Positions 54,910-61,449 of a stretch of 64,000 nucleotides of DNA are shown here, piece after piece (the first letter of the stretch is position 1; each line of letters begins with the position of its first letter). A model generated the notes under the pieces. It searched no databases. It was not told where the DNA came from and was given only the letters and a program-made list of their open reading frames with translations. The DNA lies in the NCBI RefSeq assembly GCF_900142535.1, contig NZ_FRBE01000020.1, positions 1-64,000 on the forward strand, in the 5' to 3' direction. The DNA is from Fibrobacter sp. UWEL (GTDB lineage: Bacteria; Fibrobacterota; Fibrobacteria; Fibrobacterales; Fibrobacteraceae). Position numbers and translations under genes: made by a program.

Positions 54910-56667
54910 CTAGTCGTTAATTTCCGTGTCGGGGTCTGATTCCTGAATCTGCTCCACTTTCTTCTTGGGCTTGATGGAGAAAATCAACTCGCTGTCGAAT
55001 GTCTGCATGAATTTCTGGAAGCCAGGTTCTTTTTGCAGGTCCAGTTCCAGCGGGGAAAGTGTCGCCTGGTATTTTTGCTGTCTTTCTTCCTCGTTGTAGG
55101 AACGGGTCTTGATGGAGATTGCCACCGGAGTCTGGAGTTTTTCCTCGAGAATCTGCTTAACGCGGTCCAGATAGTCGGGGTTTTCCGTCATCTGCTTGTA
55201 GTTCCAGGATTCCTGAACGTTGTCGCCAATGTAGGTGATGGCGATGGGGAAGGGCGTTTCCTGGAGGTTTCCTGCTTCCAGAACGGTGTCGTTCAATGCG
55301 GCGGAGAACATAAAGTCGTCGTCTGCGATGCGGGTGCGAATAGCACCCCAGGCGGAAACGATGTCGTATCTGGAATAGGTGGCTCCATTTCCAGAAAATA
55401 CGTTCTGGAGGGCGTCAAAGGGACTTTCTTCCTGAGGTCTTGCGGTTGCGGGACCCTCGGAAGAGTCCAGCATTTGGCTAACTTCCGCTACTTTTTTTTT
55501 TAACGCCTCGTCAGAGGTGCTACCAGTTGCTTTAGAGGGGTCGTTGATGGCCGCCAAAGCTCTACGAAGGTCAGCCAGATGATCCAGCCAGGCCATTCGG
55601 GCGAAAGTGGTTTCTACCAGAAGTCTAGGGTTGGTGCTGTAGCGCAAGGAACCCTGCAGGTCCGTGAGCATCTTGGAAATTCGCAGGATGTCGCCGTTCT
55701 TCAGGCTGGGGGTTGCACTCTTGTACTTGGTGTAGAGTTCGTCCGTCAGGTTCAAAGCATCCGGGGTGAACGCTTCCAGACGGGTATAAAGCAGATTGCG
55801 CAGGAACTTGCCGAAACCATCCAGCAGGGGCATGAATTCAATGCCGCGCTTGCAGGCTTCGTCCACCATCTTGAAGCAGGACTTCAAATCGTGGCTTTCG
55901 ATGGCGTTGATCAGGGTAAAGAACAGTTCAACAGGAGGAATTCCCAATACGTTGCGTACGGAATCCGGATCCATGTTGTTGCCGGTAAATGCGTAAGCCT
56001 GGTCGAAGAAGGTAAGGCCGTCGCGCATGGAACCGTCTGCCTTTTCGGCGAAGATATCCAGGGTTTCGTCGGTGGCGTTGATGCCTTCCTGTTCGCAAAT
56101 GTAGCGAAGGCGGCTGCGGACCTGTTCTACGGACAGACGCTTGAAGTCAAACCTCTGCACGCGGCTAAGGATGGTGGGGAGCACCTTGTTGACTTCGGTA
56201 GTAGCAAAGATGAAGATTACATGTTCAGGGGGTTCTTCCAGAGTCTTCAGCAATGCGTTGAAGGCTGCGGTAGAGAGCATGTGGACTTCGTCGATGATGA
56301 AAATCTTGTACTTGCCAAGAACGGGAGGGTACTGAACCTTTTCGATCACTTCGCGGATGTTGTCCACGCCAGTATTGGAGGCTGCGTCTATTTCGAAAAC
56401 GTCCATGGAGCTTCCGGAAAGGATGCTCTTGCAGCTTTCGCATTCGCCACAGGGATGCAGCGGGTCGCCGCCGGTACAGTTCAGGGTTCTTGCAAGGATA
56501 CGGGCACTGGTAGTCTTACCCACGCCGCGGGTTCCCGTGAAGAGGAATGCGTGGTGGAGACGGCCTCCTTCAATTGCATTCTGGAGGGTTTTTGCGATGT
56601 GTTCCTGTCCGACCATGTCGGAGAAAGACTGAGGACGCCACTTTCGGGCCATTGCTACGTATGCCAT
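54910..56667 (-). CDS. dnaX: DNA polymerase III subunit tau/gamma
   Basis: This clamp-loader ATPase is 585 aa. It opens with YVAMARKWRPQSFSDMVGQEHI, then GTRGVGKTTSARILA (Walker A), the zinc-binding cysteines (LHPCGECESC), IIDEVHML (Walker B) and ILSRVQRFDF (SRC). Domains I-III end by about residue 370. At residues 389-392 (LKKK) the coding strand has ten consecutive A's (55492-55501). Gaining one A gives a stop after four codons and losing one gives a stop at once, so a 392-396-aa gamma form is likely. TATACT ends seven bases before the ATG. ybaB follows. Confidence 0.95.
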   Translation of the reverse strand: MAYVAMARKWRPQSFSDMVGQEHIAKTLQNAIEGGRLHHAFLFTGTRGVGKTTSARILARTLNCTGGDPLHPCGECESCKSILSGSSMDVFEIDAASNTGVDNIREVIEKVQYPPVLGKYKIFIIDEVHMLSTAAFNALLKTLEEPPEHVIFIFATTEVNKVLPTILSRVQRFDFKRLSVEQVRSRLRYICEQEGINATDETLDIFAEKADGSMRDGLTFFDQAYAFTGNNMDPDSVRNVLGIPPVELFFTLINAIESHDLKSCFKMVDEACKRGIEFMPLLDGFGKFLRNLLYTRLEAFTPDALNLTDELYTKYKSATPSLKNGDILRISKMLTDLQGSLRYSTNPRLLVETTFARMAWLDHLADLRRALAAINDPSKATGSTSDEALKKKVAEVSQMLDSSEGPATARPQEESPFDALQNVFSGNGATYSRYDIVSAWGAIRTRIADDDFMFSAALNDTVLEAGNLQETPFPIAITYIGDNVQESWNYKQMTENPDYLDRVKQILEEKLQTPVAISIKTRSYNEEERQQKYQATLSPLELDLQKEPGFQKFMQTFDSELIFSIKPKKKVEQIQESDPDTEIND

Positions 56668-56709
56668 GACCTCAAGTATAGCAAAAAAGAAAAATAAATG
56701 AGGGGCAGA

Positions 56710-58482
56710 CTACTTGTACATGTCCTCAATCTGGAGGGCGTACTTCTCTTCCGTTGCCTTTCGACGGATTTTCAGGGTTGGGGTGAGCAAACCGGATTCT
56801 ACGGTCAGTTCGTCCGTGAGGAGGGTCCACTTGCGGATCTGTTCCCAGTGGTTCAGCTTCTTGTTGATGCGGTTGATCTGGCGCGATATGGCGGTCTGGA
56901 GTCGGACGGATTCGGTTGCTTTCTCCATGTCGAAGTCGGCGGAATGTTCGTTCAGCAGTCGCTTGCAGTTGACGGGATTGAGGAAAATGAGGGCGGAGGC
57001 GAACTTGCGGTCGTTGGCGATGACTAGGGCCTGTTCGATCACGGGATGCCTGCTCAGTTCCAATTCGATGGGGGCGGGGCTGACGTACTTGCCGGTGCTG
57101 GTCTTCAGAAGTTCCTTGATTCGCCCCGTCAGGTAGAGGAATCCGTTGGAGTCGATGGAACCCTGGTCTCCTGTGTGGAAGAAACCGTCCTCGGTGAATA
57201 TTTCCTTGTTGAGGTCGGGCCTGTTGTGGTATCCGCTGAAGACGCTGTCGCCTTTGACCAGAACTTCGCTGTTCTCTCCGATTTTAACATCCAGGAAGGG
57301 TAGGGGAATGCCCACGCTGCCGGGTTTTACCCAATTGGACTTGTTGGCGCTGACTACGGGGGCGCATTCTGTAAGGCCGTATCCTTCGCAGATGGTGATT
57401 CCCACGTTTAACAGGAACTTGCAGATAGACTTGTTCAGGGCGCCGCCGCCGGAAACGATAATGCGAAGTCTTCCGCCGATGGCGTCTCTCATCTTGCTGT
57501 ATACAAGCTTGTCGAAAAGTTTCTTCTTTAAGCCGGGCTTTTTATCGGGGTCGGCGTTTTTTGCTAGACGGATGGCTTGATTGACGATGAACCGCTTGAA
57601 CCCGCTGTAGCTTGCTCCTGCGGCGGTCATACTTTCGTACACGCGTTCCAGAATGCGGGGTACCACTGTCATGAATGTGGGACGTACTTCTTTGATTAGA
57701 GCGGCCGCGTTTTTGGGGTTGTCTGCAAAATACACGGTGGTTCCGCTGACAATATAGAAGTAGACCGCCATTCTCTCGAAAACGTGTGCTACAGGAAGGA
57801 CCACGAGGCAAATATCCGTCTTCTTGTAAAGTCGGATGTAGTCCTTTCGTAAAATGCGGACTTGGCACAGAACGTTTCTGTGGGTCAGTTCAGCGCCCTT
57901 GGGACGTCCCGTGGAACCGCTGGTGTAAATGATGGAAAAGATGTCGTCGGGACGGATGTTCAGAAGCTGGTCTTCCAGCCATTTAGAAGATTCCGGAAGC
58001 TTGGCCTGCTCGATGCCGTCCTTCAGCAGTTTGTCCAGATAGATGCCGTTAGGAGCAAGCTTGGATTTGGGATCGATACTGATGACCGCCTTAAATCTGC
58101 CGAGACATTCCTGGATGCCTGGGTCCAACTCTTCCAGGTCGTTAACCACCAGAATCTGGATGTCTGAATCGTCACACTGGAAGTTGAAATTTTCCGTGGA
58201 AATGTTAGGGAAAAGAGGAACTGTGATGGCGTGGTTCAGCTGGGCGGCTACGTCTACCATCATCCATTCGGGACTGCTATTGGCGACGATGCCGACGCTC
58301 TGTTTTGGACGAATTCCGATATCACGGAACGCAAGAGCCAGCTGCAAAGTCTTTAATCTTAGGTCTTGTCTGGTAAAGTGAACCCATTTTTCCCCTTTTC
58401 GGTGGTACCAACCGCCGAAATCCTCTCTTTCGCAGTTTGCGAAAAACATCTGGGCGAGGGAGAAATACTGTAGCGGTTCCAT
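56710..58482 (-). CDS. Long-chain fatty acid-CoA ligase (AMP-binding family)
   Basis: A 590-aa adenylating enzyme that activates fatty acids with ATP and CoA. It shows YTSGSTGRPKGAELTHRN (P-loop-like A3), GYGLTECAPVVSAN (A5), TGDQGSIDSNGFLYLTGRIKELLKTSTGKYVSP (A7-A10 with the Asp, Arg and final Lys region LKIRRK). This FadD15-type layout is found in bacteria that recycle or import lipids. The ATG at 58482 has AGGAC upstream. A palindrome GGTATC-N5-GATACC lies 40-56 nt upstream. The FadL-like protein at 42 kb could supply its substrates. Confidence 0.92.
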   Translation of the reverse strand: MEPLQYFSLAQMFFANCEREDFGGWYHRKGEKWVHFTRQDLRLKTLQLALAFRDIGIRPKQSVGIVANSSPEWMMVDVAAQLNHAITVPLFPNISTENFNFQCDDSDIQILVVNDLEELDPGIQECLGRFKAVISIDPKSKLAPNGIYLDKLLKDGIEQAKLPESSKWLEDQLLNIRPDDIFSIIYTSGSTGRPKGAELTHRNVLCQVRILRKDYIRLYKKTDICLVVLPVAHVFERMAVYFYIVSGTTVYFADNPKNAAALIKEVRPTFMTVVPRILERVYESMTAAGASYSGFKRFIVNQAIRLAKNADPDKKPGLKKKLFDKLVYSKMRDAIGGRLRIIVSGGGALNKSICKFLLNVGITICEGYGLTECAPVVSANKSNWVKPGSVGIPLPFLDVKIGENSEVLVKGDSVFSGYHNRPDLNKEIFTEDGFFHTGDQGSIDSNGFLYLTGRIKELLKTSTGKYVSPAPIELELSRHPVIEQALVIANDRKFASALIFLNPVNCKRLLNEHSADFDMEKATESVRLQTAISRQINRINKKLNHWEQIRKWTLLTDELTVESGLLTPTLKIRRKATEEKYALQIEDMYK

Positions 58483-58521
58483 TTTGAGTCCTGATTTCGA
58501 GAAAAATCTCAAGGAGAGTGG

Positions 58522-58538
58522 GGTATCATTAAGATACC
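58522..58538. promoter_or_regulatory. Palindrome upstream of the acyl-CoA ligase gene, possible operator
   Basis: GGTATC (58522-58527) and GATACC (58533-58538) with a five-base centre form a perfect inverted repeat 40 bases before the ligase ATG. There is no T run, so it is not a terminator. The remaining bases to 58690 hold no other clear feature. Confidence 0.35.
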
Positions 58539-58695
58539 ATTATCCAGGGGAAAATGGCCGATTTTTTTGAATAAATCGGGGAAAAAAGCCTGTTTTTGGA
58601 TATTCTGCGGGTTTTCTAATCAGGTATTTTAATAAAATGAGAACAATAAAATCTTCAAAATCTTTGATTTTATGAAAAATTCTTTAAAATTTCTA

Positions 58696-58726
58696 TTGCT
58701 TTTTAGAAAAAGTTGAATTATATTTG
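58696..58726 (+). promoter_or_regulatory. Promoter of the pectate lyase gene
   Basis: TTGCTT (58696-58701), 17 bases, TATATT (58719-58724), continuing TG (TATATTTG). Confidence 0.72.
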
Positions 58727-58761
58727 AGAACATAAATAAGAACAAACAATGGGATGTGTGT

Positions 58762-61188
58762 ATGAACTTCAAAACTCTTTCTCTCTCTGCTGCAGTGCTG
58801 GGCCTTGCCACTTCCGCGTCTGCATTGACCATTAACAAGGCTGAAGGATGGCTGGAATCCGCCTATGCGGAATGGGCTATGGTTTCCGGTGCTAGCAGCT
58901 ACAATGTTTACGTGGATGGTGTCAAGATTGACAATCCCCTGATTCGTAGCTATGGTTCCTATATGCGCGCTGATGCAGTCGGCCTGAAGGCCGGCTCCCA
59001 CACCATCAAGGTGGAAGCAAGCAATGGCGAAACCGCCTCCAAGACCGTTACCGTCAAGGCTCATGATCGATCTGGTTTTGCCTTCAGCAATAACCGTGTT
59101 CCTGGTGCCTACAATACCGATGGTACTCTCAAGAGTGGTGCCGTGGTGGTGTACGTGACTGAAAAGACCAAGAATTCCGTTACTGCAGACGTGACCGTGG
59201 ATTCCAAGGGAACCAAGAAGTCCTGCCTGAGCTTCCAGGGCATTTTGAACTGCATGAAGAAGGGCTATGAAACTCGCCCCTTCGATTTCCGCTTTATTGG
59301 CAACGTGACGGACTCCGACTCTCTGGTTGCAGGTGACATGGTCATTGACCATAACAAGACTGAAAAGTCTTACGTGACCGTTGAAGGTATCGGTTCTGAC
59401 GCCACTGCAAATGGCTGGGGTATTCGTCTGAAGGGTGCTCAGAACGTTGAAGTTCGCAACATGGGCATCATGAACGTGAATAGCTCCGAAGGTGATAACA
59501 TAGGTCTTCAGCAGGACAACCAGTATGTCTGGATTCACAACAACGATATGTTCTATGGCGATGCGGGTTCCGACGCTGACCAGGTGAAGGGCGATGGCGC
59601 TCTGGACTGCAAGAAGTCCACTTACGTGACGTTCAGCTACAACCACTTCTGGGATAATGGCAAGTCCAACCTGCTGGGCCTTTCCGAAGGTACTACTGAG
59701 GGCTACTACATTACCTATCATCACAACTGGTACGACCATTCCGATAGCCGTCATCCCCGCGTCCGCTACTATAGCGCTCACGTTTACAACAACTACTATG
59801 ATGGCAACGCCAAGTACGGTGCAGGTTCTACTCTGGGATCCTCCGTGTTCATGGAAAGCAACTACTTCCGTAATTGCAAGTTCCCTATGCTCACATCTAT
59901 GCAGGGTTCTGACCTTTATGCCGGTACCACCACCAGCACTACCGATAACGCTACTTTTAGCAAGGAAGCCGGCGGAACTATCAAGGCTTACAACAACAAG
60001 ATTGCCGAAGGCGGCACCTTCATTGCCTACGGTGCTACCACTTACCGCCTGAAGGGTAAGGATGGTGAATCCGTTGGTTCCATCGATACTAAGACCGACT
60101 TTGACGCTTACGTGGTAAGTTCCCGTAACGAACAGGTTCCTGCAACTGTGGTTTCCAAGTCCGGCGGTAACAAGTACAATAACTTCGACGTGAATTCCTC
60201 CATCATGTATTCCTATGCTGCTGACGAACCGGATGTTGCAAAGACTAACGTGACGACTTATGCAGGCCGCGTTAACGGTGGCGACTTCAAGTGGGAATTT
60301 ACCAGCGCCGACGATGAACTTTACGCTGTAAATCAGCCGTTGAAGAATGCTCTGGTGGCCTATAAGGGCGATTTGAAGTCTATCCAGGGTGAAGGCGCTC
60401 TGGTGGTGATTGAAACACCGGTGGTTTCTTCTAGCTCTGTTGTTCCTGCAAGTTCTTCCTCCAGTGTAAAGCCTGCGGAATCCTCCTCCAGCGTGAAGCC
60501 CGCAGAATCCTCCTCCAGTGTTGTTCCTGCATCCTCTAGCTCCGTGATCGATCAGCCCGTGGTTTCTGGCGATGCTAGCCTGACAAAGCATGGTTCCGGC
60601 AGTGCAACTCAGACGGTGGCTGCAGGAGTTGCAATTGCTGAATTCTACTACACTGTGGCTGGCGCAACCGGCGCAACCGTGACGGGACTTCCGGAAGGTT
60701 TGACCGGTACCATGAAGGGTTCTGACTTCTATATCTCTGGCACTGTTTCTGCAACCGCTGCTTCTGGCGCCTACAACTTTACGGTAACGACTACGGGTGC
60801 GTCCTCCAACGTTTCCAAGACCGGGACCATTACTGTTACCGGCGGTGCTGAACAGCCGGAAAGTTCCTCTAGCGAACCTCCTGTAAGTTCCTCCAGCGAA
60901 GAAAATCCCGGTGAAGGTTCTGAAGATGATGGGAAGGATGCCTTGGCTGAAGTTGCTGTGACGGGTTCTGCATTCCACTTCGATGTGGCTTCCGCTCAGC
61001 TGGTGATTTCCGCAAATAGCGTTCGCCGCCTGGATGTAGTCCGTATGGATGGCCGAAAGGCTGTGGCTTCCATGGCCGGCTTTACCGCGGGAAATGTGGT
61101 GGATCTTTCCGCCCTTCGTCCGGGTGTGTATCTGGTCCGCGCCATTGCCGATGGCAAGTCTTTCCAGCAGAAGATTCTCAAGAAGTAA
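58762..61188 (+). CDS. Secreted pectate lyase (PL1) with Ser-rich linkers and C-terminal sorting-type domain
   Basis: This 808-aa extracellular enzyme cleaves pectate by beta-elimination. The ATG at 58762 opens a signal peptide (MNFKTLSLSAAVLGLATSASA). Residues about 23-100 look like a fibronectin-type module. The PL1 beta-helix (about 105-480) shows GWGIRLKGAQNVEVRNM, SDADQVKGDGALD (Ca-binding Asp) and HHNWYDHSDSRHPRVR with the catalytic Arg. A Ser/Pro-rich linker (about 555-595) leads to an Ig-like domain, a second linker, and a C-terminal domain ending GVYLVRAIADGKSFQQKILKK-like, resembling type IX secretion sorting domains. A promoter is at 58696 and a terminator at 61239. Confidence 0.92.
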   Translation: MNFKTLSLSAAVLGLATSASALTINKAEGWLESAYAEWAMVSGASSYNVYVDGVKIDNPLIRSYGSYMRADAVGLKAGSHTIKVEASNGETASKTVTVKAHDRSGFAFSNNRVPGAYNTDGTLKSGAVVVYVTEKTKNSVTADVTVDSKGTKKSCLSFQGILNCMKKGYETRPFDFRFIGNVTDSDSLVAGDMVIDHNKTEKSYVTVEGIGSDATANGWGIRLKGAQNVEVRNMGIMNVNSSEGDNIGLQQDNQYVWIHNNDMFYGDAGSDADQVKGDGALDCKKSTYVTFSYNHFWDNGKSNLLGLSEGTTEGYYITYHHNWYDHSDSRHPRVRYYSAHVYNNYYDGNAKYGAGSTLGSSVFMESNYFRNCKFPMLTSMQGSDLYAGTTTSTTDNATFSKEAGGTIKAYNNKIAEGGTFIAYGATTYRLKGKDGESVGSIDTKTDFDAYVVSSRNEQVPATVVSKSGGNKYNNFDVNSSIMYSYAADEPDVAKTNVTTYAGRVNGGDFKWEFTSADDELYAVNQPLKNALVAYKGDLKSIQGEGALVVIETPVVSSSSVVPASSSSSVKPAESSSSVKPAESSSSVVPASSSSVIDQPVVSGDASLTKHGSGSATQTVAAGVAIAEFYYTVAGATGATVTGLPEGLTGTMKGSDFYISGTVSATAASGAYNFTVTTTGASSNVSKTGTITVTGGAEQPESSSSEPPVSSSSEENPGEGSEDDGKDALAEVAVTGSAFHFDVASAQLVISANSVRRLDVVRMDGRKAVASMAGFTAGNVVDLSALRPGVYLVRAIADGKSFQQKILKK

Positions 61189-61238
61189 AGAGCTTGGGAT
61201 GTGTGTAGATGGCCCCTAGGGATGTGGGGCTCCTCAAG

Positions 61239-61267
61239 ATGGCTCCGGGTTTCCCGGAGCCATTTTC
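61239..61267 (+). terminator. Terminator of the pectate lyase gene
   Basis: ATGGCTCCGGG (61239-61249) pairs with CCCGGAGCCAT (61253-61263), followed by TTTT. Confidence 0.9.
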
Positions 61268-61365
61268 CGTATGTTCATTTCAATACTTAACTATGTAAAA
61301 ATTCGTTATCAAAATTCGCTTTTTTGACGAAATTTACCGTCTTTCTAAATAATTACATCCAACTT

Positions 61366-61371
61366 TATAAT
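61366..61371 (+). promoter_or_regulatory. -10 box of the GH5 gene
   Basis: A perfect TATAAT in TTTATAATGGGATAC, leaving a leader of about 70 nt. No good -35 is seen at 16-18 bases. Confidence 0.55.
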
Positions 61372-61449
61372 GGGATACTATCTTTACCCTCGGTATTTTG
61401 GGTAGTGGAAATTGGGATTGGGTAAAACTCCAATTTAATGAGGATGTCA

